Below the pieces are notes generated by a model that searched no databases, was not told the DNA's origin, and saw nothing but the letters and a program-made list of their open reading frames with translations. The translations under genes were made by a program, and so were the position numbers. From an uncultured Litorivicinus sp. (GTDB taxonomy: Bacteria > Pseudomonadota > Gammaproteobacteria > Pseudomonadales > Litorivicinaceae), in assembly GCA_938091715.1 (NCBI GenBank), contig CALKMT010000138.1:1-7017 (forward strand): DNA of 7,017 nucleotides. Reading direction: 5' to 3'. This document shows positions 1 through 6,157 of the stretch, piece by piece (the first letter of the stretch is position 1; each line of letters opens with the position of its first letter).

Positions 1-504
1 GAGCAAGCGCTGAAAGATTTAATTTCCGGCTCACAAATGGAGCTTGTAATTATTCGACCACCCTTGATCTACGGTCCAGGCGTCAAAGGAAATTTTGCAT
101 CCCTGCTGCGGATCTCTCAGCGTCGGCTACCTCTGCCGTTAGGTGCTCTATCCAACCGTCGCTCATTGATTTCGCTCGACAATTTACTGGACCTAATTAT
201 TGTCTGCCTGAAGCATCCGGGTGCCGCAAATCAAACTTTTCTGGCCAGTGATGATCACGATCTCTCGACCACAGAGCTCCTAAAACAGCTAGGGGATGCC
301 TGCGGGAAACCCGCTCGTTTAGTACCGGTTCCGCCCGTCATCTTGCAAGGGATCGCTCGAATGCTTGGCAAAGAATCAATAGCTGACCGCCTTACCGGGA
401 ATTTACAAATCGACATATCACACACCCGAACAACACTTGACTGGGAACCTCCAGTTTTACCGGCCGACGGTTTTCGGCGTTGTTTTATGAATATTGATTC
501 ATGA
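1..504 (+). CDS. NAD-dependent sugar-nucleotide epimerase/dehydratase family protein, C-terminal part (5' end outside window)
   Basis: The reading frame is open from base 1 and ends at TGA 502-504, giving 167 visible residues. It looks like the C-terminal half of an extended short-chain dehydrogenase/reductase acting on nucleotide sugars. The visible start, EQALKDL, is the helix that normally directly follows the catalytic YxxxK motif, so the Rossmann domain and catalytic Tyr lie upstream of the window. RPPLIYGPGVKGNF (residues 19-32 of the fragment) is the family's conserved substrate-domain motif, and the RRSLISLDNL stretch matches its usual continuation. Known relatives include UDP-sugar 4-epimerases and the 4-ketoreductases that make UDP-QuiNAc (WbpV/WreQ type). 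Sequence alone does not separate these. It overlaps the next gene, a sugar-1-phosphate transferase, by ATGA, so the two are probably translationally coupled and act in one polysaccharide pathway. Residue 13 is a Met but is inside the domain and is not a start. Confidence 0.88.
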   Translation, partial: EQALKDLISGSQMELVIIRPPLIYGPGVKGNFASLLRISQRRLPLPLGALSNRRSLISLDNLLDLIIVCLKHPGAANQTFLASDDHDLSTTELLKQLGDACGKPARLVPVPPVILQGIARMLGKESIADRLTGNLQIDISHTRTTLDWEPPVLPADGFRRCFMNIDS

Positions 505-1052
505 TCATTCGATTGCTCGACATCATCTTATCGGCGGCTGGGCTGGTGTTTGGCATGCCCGTTTTTATCCTGATCTGCGTTGCGGGTTTGCTCGACACTG
601 GCAGCCCGCTATTCATGCAGACACGCGTCGGACGGCACAAGCGGCCCTTTGTAGTCGTCAAGTTTCGTACGATGAAGCCCGACACCGCATCTGTTGCAAC
701 TCATCTTGCGAATGCTGCCGCCGTGACACGGCTTGGCCATTTTCTACGCCGAACCAAGCTGGACGAGTTGCCGCAACTCTGGAATGTACTGAAAGGGGAA
801 ATGAGCCTGGTCGGTCCACGGCCAGGATTATTCAACCAGGCCGAGCTTACCAACGCTCGAGAGGCCGAAGGAGTTTATAAGGCTCGCCCCGGCATCACGG
901 GCCTTGCGCAAATCAATAAAATTGATATGTCGACGCCAGATTTACTGGCAAAAACTGACGCTAAAATGATTGCTGCCTTATCGGTGCGCGACTACTTTCG
1001 ATACATCTTGATGACTTTAGTCGGCCGAGGTGCGGGGGATCGAATTGGCTAG
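501..1052 (+). CDS. Undecaprenyl-phosphate sugar-1-phosphate transferase (small monotopic phosphoglycosyl transferase)
   Basis: This 183-residue protein has the size and motifs of the bacterial sugar transferase family (PglC-like catalytic domain, also the C-terminal domain of WcaJ/WbaP). These enzymes move a sugar-1-phosphate from a UDP-sugar to undecaprenyl phosphate on the cytoplasmic face of the inner membrane, the first committed step of O-antigen, capsule or exopolysaccharide synthesis. Residues about 4-31 form the hydrophobic re-entrant membrane helix. RVG (42-44) and KFRTM (54-58) follow, then KLDELPQLWNVLKGEMSLVG (86-105) with the catalytic Asp-Glu pair D88/E89, GPRPG (105-109) and RPGITGLAQI (129-138). 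All hallmark residues are present. No Shine-Dalgarno is visible; the ATG overlaps the stop of the upstream epimerase, so coupling is likely. The sugar cannot be read directly. A UDP-N-acetyl amino sugar, possibly QuiNAc as in WreU, is a reasonable inference from the neighbour. Confidence 0.93.
   Translation: MIIRLLDIILSAAGLVFGMPVFILICVAGLLDTGSPLFMQTRVGRHKRPFVVVKFRTMKPDTASVATHLANAAAVTRLGHFLRRTKLDELPQLWNVLKGEMSLVGPRPGLFNQAELTNAREAEGVYKARPGITGLAQINKIDMSTPDLLAKTDAKMIAALSVRDYFRYILMTLVGRGAGDRIG
1049..1052. other. Shared CTAG stop of convergent genes (sugar transferase / waaA)
   Basis: The palindrome CTAG supplies TAG to the plus-strand sugar transferase (1050-1052) and TAG to minus-strand waaA (read from 1051-1049). 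The two genes therefore overlap tail to tail and there is no intergenic room for a terminator. CTAG lies within the larger palindrome GGCTAGCC (1047-1054). The same arrangement occurs at 4681-4684. Confidence 0.95.
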
Positions 1053-2242
1053 CCTTCCGCGGCTAAAACAACGGCATCAAATATAGCTTGCTGAGCACCA
1101 CGATTTTGATCGATCACCTTGCGGTTGATAGAACCTTCTAGGCCCAAAGCTTTTTCTATGGCCTTTGACAAATCGGTTGATGAGACATCGATCAGCGCGC
1201 CCTGGGCCAATTGCTCAAACACCTGAGGGAAGTTGTACCGCGAGGGGCCGGCCAAAATAACGCAACCCTCGGCGGCGGCCTCGATCGGGCTTTGCCCGCC
1301 ATGTTCAATCAGCGTTCCGCCAATAAAGGCCAGTTGTGCCTGGGTCAGCCAAGCATTCAGTTGCCCCATAGCGTCCCCAACGACCACGCGACTGGTCGCC
1401 TGCTGGGTCACTGACAAGCGCTGCGCCCCGGCATCGAATTCTTGAGCCAGGGCAGCCACCTGGTCAAAGCGCTGCGGGTGCCTAGGGACCAGCAGCAAGC
1501 GTAACTCTGGATGATCCTTGGCCAGTTGCTGAAAGGCCTGCAGGCAGGCCAGCTCCTCGCCGGCATGGGTGCTGGCCGCCACCCACCAGATGCCAGCCCC
1601 CAGTTGAGCCTGGGCGTGTTGGACGCGAGTGGCATCCAAGATGGGCAGATCGTATTTCAGATTGCCGATCACTTGGATCTGACTGGCGCCCAAACGCTCG
1701 AACGCGGCGCGATGGGATTCGGTCTGCGCCAGCACCTGAATCTGTTCCAACATCGGGCGAGTCAGTGCTGAAAAACGCGCGTAGCCGCGCTCTGATTTCT
1801 GACTCATTCGGGCGTTGGCCAACACAACCGGGACGCCCTGTCGAGACGCCTGATGAATTAAATTCGGCCACAGCTCGGTTTCCACCAGGATCAGGGCACG
1901 CGGATTCAGTCGGTCAAGCCAGGCCCGCATTGCCCAGGGCAAATCGTAAGGCAAAAAGGCATGCGTGGCGCCGGGGGCCAGGGCCAATACCTGATCCCGC
2001 CCAGTTGGCGTGGTGGTCGTAATCAGAACGGAATACCAGGCCGACAGCTGCTGAGCCAGGGGCGCAATGGCTCGGGCCTCGCCGACGCTGGCGGCATGTA
2101 GCCAAATTGGCCGCTTCAGAGAAGGGCAACCAAAGCCCAGCCGCTGACGCACGCCCCAATGCTCGCCCGAGTATTTTCGAGCGGACCGAATCAGCAGAAT
2201 CGGCGTCAACAACGACAGGGCGAGGGTGTACAGAAAACGCAT
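1049..2242 (-). CDS. waaA: 3-deoxy-D-manno-octulosonic acid (Kdo) transferase
   Basis: WaaA (KdtA) transfers Kdo from CMP-Kdo to lipid IVA at the cytoplasmic face of the inner membrane. With the start at 2242 the protein is 397 residues, close to the usual 400-425. An N-terminal hydrophobic anchor (FLYTLALSLLTPILLI, residues 3-18) is typical. IWLHAASVGEARA (46-58) holds the conserved catalytic Glu (E55). VETELWPN (120-127), GNLKYD (193-198), STHAGEE (224-230), PRHPQRF (253-259) and GGTLIEHGGQSPIEAAAEG (308-326) are the GT30 donor and acceptor motifs in the expected order. The last reads GGQS where GGHN or GGQN is more usual, a mild variant. The frame stays open to 2368, but the extra 42 residues are unlike the family and overlap the divergent gene, so the internal Met is preferred. 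No clear Shine-Dalgarno precedes it. Its promoter must lie in or beside the divergent FAD gene. Whether it adds one or two Kdo residues cannot be seen. Confidence 0.95.
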   Translation of the reverse strand: MRFLYTLALSLLTPILLIRSARKYSGEHWGVRQRLGFGCPSLKRPIWLHAASVGEARAIAPLAQQLSAWYSVLITTTTPTGRDQVLALAPGATHAFLPYDLPWAMRAWLDRLNPRALILVETELWPNLIHQASRQGVPVVLANARMSQKSERGYARFSALTRPMLEQIQVLAQTESHRAAFERLGASQIQVIGNLKYDLPILDATRVQHAQAQLGAGIWWVAASTHAGEELACLQAFQQLAKDHPELRLLLVPRHPQRFDQVAALAQEFDAGAQRLSVTQQATSRVVVGDAMGQLNAWLTQAQLAFIGGTLIEHGGQSPIEAAAEGCVILAGPSRYNFPQVFEQLAQGALIDVSSTDLSKAIEKALGLEGSINRKVIDQNRGAQQAIFDAVVLAAEG

Positions 2243-2254
2243 CCGAGCATGGTA

Positions 2255-2266
2255 GCATCGCGATGC
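2255..2266. promoter_or_regulatory. Perfect 12-bp palindrome between divergent waaA and FAD-oxidoreductase genes (candidate operator)
   Basis: GCATCGCGATGC reads the same on both strands. It covers the ATG (2263-2265) of the FAD gene and ends 12 bp from the waaA start codon at 2242. The divergent starts are only 20 bp apart, so a dimeric protein bound here could affect both genes. As RNA it would form only a four-pair stem with a CGCG loop, so a DNA site is more plausible than an RNA hairpin. The regulatory role is inference; chance in a GC-rich sequence remains possible. Confidence 0.3.
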
Positions 2267-3369
2267 ACAAAGGGGATCACACCATTCAGACTGTAGCGAA
2301 TCTAATTGTCGGCGGCGGTATTGCTGGGCTGTGGTTACATGCCCGGGCGCATGCGGCGGGGCACTCAAGCCAACTGATCGCGCCAGCTCTAGGCGGCGGC
2401 CAAACCCTGTTATCCCAAGGCATTATTCATGGCGGGACCAAATATGCCCTGTCAGGGGCGTTGACTGGCGCCAGCGAAGCGATCAAAGCTATGCCGCAAC
2501 GCTGGTTGGATGCCCTGGCTGGTCACGGTGAGATTGATTTGTCTGACGTGCAGCTGGCCAGCTCACACCAGTTGATGGTTCACAACGATTCCCTGTCCGG
2601 CAAGGTCACGCAATTTTTTGCCTCCAAGGCCCTGCGCGGGCGGGTTGAGTCCGTAACGCCCCCAGCATTCTTGCCGGCCAACACCCGTGTGTATCAGTTA
2701 TCCGAGCCGGTGGTGGACACCGAAAGCTTGATCCGATCGCTGGCCAAAACACCGGGCATCGGGGCGGGCGTGGTCGAGAAAACCGAGCCCGAGTCCGGCA
2801 TCGTCACCCTAGCCGATGGATCCAAGATCCAAGCCGAAAAGATCTTTATCTGCGCGGGTGAGGGCACCGAGGACTTGCTGACACAAAGCGGCCTGATTAC
2901 GCCGAAAATGCAGCGACGGCCGCTTCGTATGCTGGTCGGTCAGGGCCCATTGCCTGAGTTATGGGCGCACATCGTGGGCTCGGGCACCAAACCCCTGGCC
3001 ACCATCACCACCCATAACGGATTTTGGTATGTCGGTGGCAACATCGCCGAGCAAGGCGTGAACGATTCCGACTTTCTATCGAATGCGTCGAAACAGCTGC
3101 AGCAATTGCTACCCAGTCTGGATCTGTCACAGGTGACCTGGAGTGCGGTGGACATTAACCGGGCGGAGCCGGCCACTGAAAACGCAGCCCGACCAGACAA
3201 TCCCTTTATCAGCACGCAGGGCCGAATTACCGTGGCCTGGCCCACCAAACTGGCCCTGTCACCCGCCCTGGCCGATCAGGTCTTGCCGCTGTTCAGCACC
3301 GCTCACAGCGAGCCGTTGCCCTGGGCAGCACCCGATCTAGCTCTGACACCCTGGTCAGCCAATGCTTGA
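2263..3369 (+). CDS. FAD-dependent oxidoreductase (DAO family), substrate unknown
   Basis: This 368-residue protein begins with a dinucleotide-binding fold: ANLIVGGGIAGLW (12-24) contains the GxGxxG motif (G17, G19, G22) that binds the FAD ADP moiety. SQGIIHGGTKYAL (51-63) resembles the FAD-contacting loop of glycerol-3-phosphate dehydrogenase and 2-hydroxyglutarate oxidase relatives. IFICAGEGTE (195-204) is the second FAD-binding strand, and GRITVAWPTKLALSPALAD (320-338) is the C-terminal closing segment. No signal peptide or membrane helix is evident, so it is probably cytoplasmic. The ATG at 2263 leaves 11 residues before the first strand, as expected; the frame stays open upstream to 2107, but that part is antisense to waaA and not family-like. 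There is no good Shine-Dalgarno. It overlaps the aldo/keto reductase start by 8 bp, suggesting coupled production of two redox enzymes. From memory, a similar pair lies near waaA and rfaE in Pseudomonas (about PA4991-PA4992). I do not know the reaction. Confidence 0.85.
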   Translation: MHKGDHTIQTVANLIVGGGIAGLWLHARAHAAGHSSQLIAPALGGGQTLLSQGIIHGGTKYALSGALTGASEAIKAMPQRWLDALAGHGEIDLSDVQLASSHQLMVHNDSLSGKVTQFFASKALRGRVESVTPPAFLPANTRVYQLSEPVVDTESLIRSLAKTPGIGAGVVEKTEPESGIVTLADGSKIQAEKIFICAGEGTEDLLTQSGLITPKMQRRPLRMLVGQGPLPELWAHIVGSGTKPLATITTHNGFWYVGGNIAEQGVNDSDFLSNASKQLQQLLPSLDLSQVTWSAVDINRAEPATENAARPDNPFISTQGRITVAWPTKLALSPALADQVLPLFSTAHSEPLPWAAPDLALTPWSANA

Positions 3370-4111
3370 GCGGCGCTGGTTAACCCCAGATCTGGAGGTC
3401 AGTGTGCTGGGGCTGGGCACGGTCAAGCTGGGGCGCAATACCGGGGTCAAATACCCGACCGTGTTTGACTTACCTAGTGACACCGAGGCGGCCAACTTGT
3501 TGGCGGTGGCCCGGGAGCTAGGAATTAATCTGCTGGATACCGCGCCCGCCTATGGGTTGGCCGAAATGCGTTTAGGCCAGCTAATCAAAGGCCAGCGCGA
3601 TCATTGGATCTTGGGCAGCAAGGTCGGCGAGGACTATGACGGGGACAGTCACTTTGATTTCACCCGAAGCGGCGCCGAACGGTCACTGGCACGCAGCCTG
3701 ACGCGCTTGGGCACCGATCACTTGGATTACTGCTTGCTGCACTCGGACGGCAACGATCACGACGTTTTAAACAGCGGCGCCATGGACGCATTGGCCCGGG
3801 CCCGAGATAACGGCGACGTACGGGCCATCGGCATCAGCTCAAAAACCCCAGCCGGAGCCATGCGGGCAATCGAACTGGGCCTGGACATCGTGATGATGAC
3901 GATCAACCCGGAGCACCGGGATGAAATTCCGGCGGCCCAACAGGCGTTGAACGCCAACACCGGCGTGCTGGTCAAAAAAGCCATGGGCTCGGGCCATCTG
4001 TCGGCCCGTGAATCCCTGTCGATGGTTTCCCAGGTACCCGGCGTAAGCGCTATCATCACTGGAACGTTGAATCCCGCTCACCTGCGCACCAATGTGCAGG
4101 CCCTGATCTAA
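3362..4111 (+). CDS. Aldo/keto reductase family protein
   Basis: This is a 249-residue NAD(P)H-dependent reductase of the aldo/keto reductase TIM-barrel superfamily. The catalytic tetrad is complete: D59 and Y64 in INLLDTAPAYG (55-65), K87 in ILGSKVGE (83-90) and H127 in DYCLLHSDG (122-130). The C-terminal ITGTLNPAHLRTNVQAL (232-248) matches the cofactor phosphate-binding end of the barrel. It is shorter than the usual 280-330 residues, but all core motifs are present, so it looks compact rather than truncated. The ATG lies inside the 3' end of the FAD gene (overlap ATGCTTGA) and has no clear Shine-Dalgarno, which favours translational coupling. gmhA follows after 9 bp, so the three genes probably form one transcript. 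The substrate is unknown. A carbonyl compound linked to sugar or lipid metabolism is possible from context only. Confidence 0.88.
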   Translation: MLERRWLTPDLEVSVLGLGTVKLGRNTGVKYPTVFDLPSDTEAANLLAVARELGINLLDTAPAYGLAEMRLGQLIKGQRDHWILGSKVGEDYDGDSHFDFTRSGAERSLARSLTRLGTDHLDYCLLHSDGNDHDVLNSGAMDALARARDNGDVRAIGISSKTPAGAMRAIELGLDIVMMTINPEHRDEIPAAQQALNANTGVLVKKAMGSGHLSARESLSMVSQVPGVSAIITGTLNPAHLRTNVQALI

Positions 4112-4116
4112 GGAAG
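4111..4116 (+). promoter_or_regulatory. Ribosome binding site of gmhA
   Basis: AGGAAG starts on the last base of the aldo/keto reductase TAA (4109-4111). The core AGGA ends 6 bp before the gmhA ATG at 4121. It is the only strong Shine-Dalgarno in the three-gene operon, suggesting that gmhA is translated independently while the two upstream genes rely on weak or coupled initiation. Confidence 0.75.
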
Positions 4117-4120
4117 AATC

Positions 4121-4684
4121 ATGCAAGACGCCATCAAAGCCGGCCTGACCCAGAGCCTAGCGCACAAACAAGCCATGCTGGACTCAAGCGACTTGCATCA
4201 GCAGATCGAAGCGGCGGCAACCCTATGCCGGGAAGCCCTGGCCCAAGGCGGCAAAATATTGCTGTGTGGTAATGGCGGCAGCGCCGCGGACAGCCAGCAC
4301 ATCGCGGCCGAATTGGTCGGGCGTTTTGAGATCGAGCGCGAGGCACTGGCAGCCATCGCATTGACCACCGACACCTCGGCATTGACTGCGATCGGCAATG
4401 ATTATGGCTATGACGAAGTGTTTGCACGCCAGGTCGCGGGACTTGGAAACCCAGGGGACGTGTTGATTGGTTTTTCTACCAGTGGCGGCAGCAAAAACGT
4501 GGTGCGCGCGTTTGAAGTAGCGGCCAAAAAGGGCGTCAAAACCATCGCCATGACCGGCTCAAAACGCGGTGTGATGGCCGACATGGCCGATGTCTGGGTG
4601 GCCTGTCCGAGTACCCGAACCGCCAACATCCAAGAAGGCCACATCACCATTGGCCACCTGATCTGTGCGTTGATTGAAGCCTAG
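4121..4684 (+). CDS. gmhA: Phosphoheptose isomerase (sedoheptulose 7-phosphate isomerase)
   Basis: GmhA converts sedoheptulose 7-phosphate to D-glycero-D-manno-heptose 7-phosphate in the cytoplasm, the first step toward ADP-heptose for the LPS inner core. The 187-residue protein is a single SIS domain of normal length (E. coli about 192). CGNGGSAADSQHIAAELVGRF (49-69) is the family signature. The residues expected to bind zinc are present one position before their E. coli numbers: H60, E64, Q171 and H179. GFSTSGGSKNV (117-127) is the sugar-phosphate-binding loop. The start is set by the AGGA 6 bp upstream. It ends in CTAG shared with hldE, which encodes the next enzyme of the same pathway but is transcribed toward it. 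DiaA, a related SIS protein, is a less likely alternative because the heptose active-site residues are complete and hldE is adjacent. Confidence 0.95.
   Translation: MQDAIKAGLTQSLAHKQAMLDSSDLHQQIEAAATLCREALAQGGKILLCGNGGSAADSQHIAAELVGRFEIEREALAAIALTTDTSALTAIGNDYGYDEVFARQVAGLGNPGDVLIGFSTSGGSKNVVRAFEVAAKKGVKTIAMTGSKRGVMADMADVWVACPSTRTANIQEGHITIGHLICALIEA
4681..4684. other. Shared CTAG stop of convergent gmhA and hldE
   Basis: CTAG gives TAG to plus-strand gmhA (4682-4684) and TAG to minus-strand hldE (read from 4683-4681). There is no intergenic space and no hairpin with a T-run nearby on either strand, so termination must take place inside the opposite gene or by another mechanism. Confidence 0.95.
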
Positions 4685-6078
4685 CGCTGAGCCTTTTCAA
4701 TAATCTGGGTGGTCGAGACACCGGCCACCACGCCCAATACCCGAACTCTGCCGCCATACTCGGTCACGATCTCGTGACCCACCACCTCGGACACGTCCTG
4801 ATAATCGCCGCCTTTGACCAATACGTCGGGCTTTAGCGCGGATAGCAACTCGCGCGGCGTGTCGGTATCAAATTCGATGACGTGGTCCACAGCCTGCAGG
4901 CCTGCCAGGACCGCCATCCGCTGATCCGCATGATTGACCGGCCGGGTCGGGCCCTTGAGCGCACTGACCGAACGATCGGAATTCACCGCAACGATGAGTC
5001 GATCGCCCAGGCTCGCGGCCTCGTTTAAATACGACACATGGCCCGCGTGCAAAATATCAAAGCACCCGTTGGTAAAGACCACGGTTTCGCCGGCTTTTTG
5101 ATAGGACGCGACCCAGTCCTGCAGCTCGGCCAGATCGGCTGCGACGCCCTGGATCTCATGCGCCCGGGCCTCGGCCAGCTCTCGCGGGGTCACGGTCGAA
5201 GTGCCGACCTTGCCGACCACGACGCCGGCTGCCGAATTCGCCAAACGACACGCAGATTCCATCGATTCACCCGCCGCCAAAGCACCGGCCAGCGTGGCCA
5301 CCACAGTATCCCCGGCGCCCGTCACATCGGCCACGGCCTTCGCCTCGGTCGCGATGTGAATCGGCGCATGGTCCTTGCGGTACAGCGACATTCCTTTTTC
5401 ACTGCGGGTGATCAGGATCGCCTGCAATTGCAGCTCGTAAATCATCCGTTGCGCGGCCGCCGCTAATTGATCCTCATCACCCGGCTGGCCGGCCACCGCT
5501 AACCACTCGCTAAAGTTCGGGGTCAACAGCGTGGCACCGGCGTATCGACGCCAGTCAGTGCCCTTGGGGTCCACCACCACCGGCAACTGGGCTTTACGGG
5601 CGGCACCAATGATCGATTCGACCTCGGCCAGAGTGCCCTTGGCATAGTCACTCAGGACTACCGCCGATGCGTCTGACGGAATCTGGGCCAACTCAGGATG
5701 GCCTGCAAAGGGCTCTTCAAAATCGACCCGCATTAGCTGGTGTTGCCCGGCCAATACACGCAATTTAACAATGGTGGGACGGGCAGAGTCTGCTATTAAC
5801 CGGGTGTCGATCCCCCGTCGCTGGGCCTCGGTATCCAGGGTTCGGCCCGCTTCGTCATCGCCGATTAAGCCGGACAAGCCAACCTGGCAGCCCAAGACCG
5901 ATAGGTTCAGTGCCACGTTAGCCGCACCGCCCAAACGGTTTTCCTCAAACCCCATCTTGACCACCGGCACCGGTGCCTCGGGGCTAATACGGCCCGCATG
6001 ACCTTGCCAATAGCGGTCCAGCATGACGTCGCCGATGACCGCGACTTTAACTTTTGAGAACTGAGGCAAACCGTGCAT
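4681..6078 (-). CDS. hldE: Bifunctional D-beta-D-heptose 7-phosphate kinase / D-beta-D-heptose 1-phosphate adenylyltransferase
   Basis: HldE (RfaE) phosphorylates heptose 7-phosphate at C1 and, after GmhB removes the 7-phosphate, adenylylates heptose 1-phosphate to ADP-D,D-heptose. The 465-residue protein is near the E. coli length (477). Residues about 1-315 are a PfkB/ribokinase-type domain: VIGDVMLDRYW (14-24), LGGAANVALNL (49-59), VVDPKGTDW (168-176) and DVTGAGDTVVATLAGALAAG (251-270) with catalytic base D257. Residues about 332-465 are a cytidylyltransferase-like domain: VVFTNGCFDILHAGH (333-347) with the HxGH motif H344/H347, then VNSDRSVSALKGPTRPV (365-381) and VKGGDY (421-426). Both active sites look intact. 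Its Met start has a TAAGGA Shine-Dalgarno upstream. It is divergent from the lpxL-like gene and convergent with gmhA. Confidence 0.97.
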   Translation of the reverse strand: MHGLPQFSKVKVAVIGDVMLDRYWQGHAGRISPEAPVPVVKMGFEENRLGGAANVALNLSVLGCQVGLSGLIGDDEAGRTLDTEAQRRGIDTRLIADSARPTIVKLRVLAGQHQLMRVDFEEPFAGHPELAQIPSDASAVVLSDYAKGTLAEVESIIGAARKAQLPVVVDPKGTDWRRYAGATLLTPNFSEWLAVAGQPGDEDQLAAAAQRMIYELQLQAILITRSEKGMSLYRKDHAPIHIATEAKAVADVTGAGDTVVATLAGALAAGESMESACRLANSAAGVVVGKVGTSTVTPRELAEARAHEIQGVAADLAELQDWVASYQKAGETVVFTNGCFDILHAGHVSYLNEAASLGDRLIVAVNSDRSVSALKGPTRPVNHADQRMAVLAGLQAVDHVIEFDTDTPRELLSALKPDVLVKGGDYQDVSEVVGHEIVTEYGGRVRVLGVVAGVSTTQIIEKAQR

Positions 6079-6084
6079 GAGATG

Positions 6085-6090
6085 TCCTTA
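6085..6090 (-). promoter_or_regulatory. Ribosome binding site of hldE
   Basis: On the minus strand TAAGGA lies 6 nt before the hldE ATG (6078-6076). It fixes the start used here, and there is no need to consider a later Met. Confidence 0.75.
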
Positions 6091-6147
6091 AACCCGTTGC
6101 TGGCAGGATACATGAGCCACCCCAGTCCGTGATAGGCTGTCGAAAAC

Positions 6148-6151
6148 AAGG
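6148..6151 (+). promoter_or_regulatory. Ribosome binding site of the lpxL-like gene
   Basis: AAGG ends 6 bp before the ATG at 6158. It favours this start over the in-frame Met 11 codons later (6191), which has no comparable purine-rich site at this spacing. Confidence 0.6.
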
Positions 6152-6157
6152 CGTTGC

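Larger units (their letters stand above)
6079..6157. promoter_or_regulatory. Divergent hldE/lpxL-like intergenic region
   Basis: These 79 bp separate the divergent hldE and acyltransferase starts and should hold the 5' regulatory signals of both, unless promoters lie inside the genes. On the minus strand TATCCT (6110-6105) matches four of six bases of a -10 box and would start transcription about 20 nt before hldE, but its -35 region is poor. I see no convincing plus-strand promoter and no long inverted repeat. This is the largest non-coding gap in the window. Confidence 0.45.

Noticed and set aside
494..880. Overlapping 128-residue open frame within the sugar transferase gene
   Set aside because: It is in another frame of a clearly conserved gene, is rich in Arg, Cys and His as shadow frames are, and shows no family motif.
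1050..1065. Small inverted repeat TAGCC/GGCTA as a terminator between the sugar transferase and waaA
   Set aside because: The stem is only 5 bp and is followed on the plus strand by A residues, not T. On the minus strand the T-run precedes the stem, so it fits neither direction.
1535..1550. 7-bp inverted repeat with 2-bp spacer (GGCCTGC/GCAGGCC), with an 11-bp inverted match at 4892-4902 in hldE
   Set aside because: Both lie in conserved coding sequence for similar Leu-Gln-Ala stretches and are GC-rich and short, so codon choice explains them without a repeat element.
2107..2262. 52-residue N-terminal extension of the FAD oxidoreductase
   Set aside because: It is antisense to the conserved start of waaA, is low-complexity and polar, and would put the GxGxxG motif far from the N-terminus.
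2243..2368. 42-residue N-terminal extension of waaA
   Set aside because: The extra residues (many Cys, Arg and Gln) are unlike WaaA N-termini, lie antisense to the FAD gene's FAD-binding segment, and the anchor helix begins naturally after the Met at 2242.
5038..5466. 142-residue plus-strand open frame opposite hldE
   Set aside because: It is antisense to the conserved HldE domains and its Arg/Gly/His-rich product looks like a mirrored frame. No Shine-Dalgarno or motif supports it.
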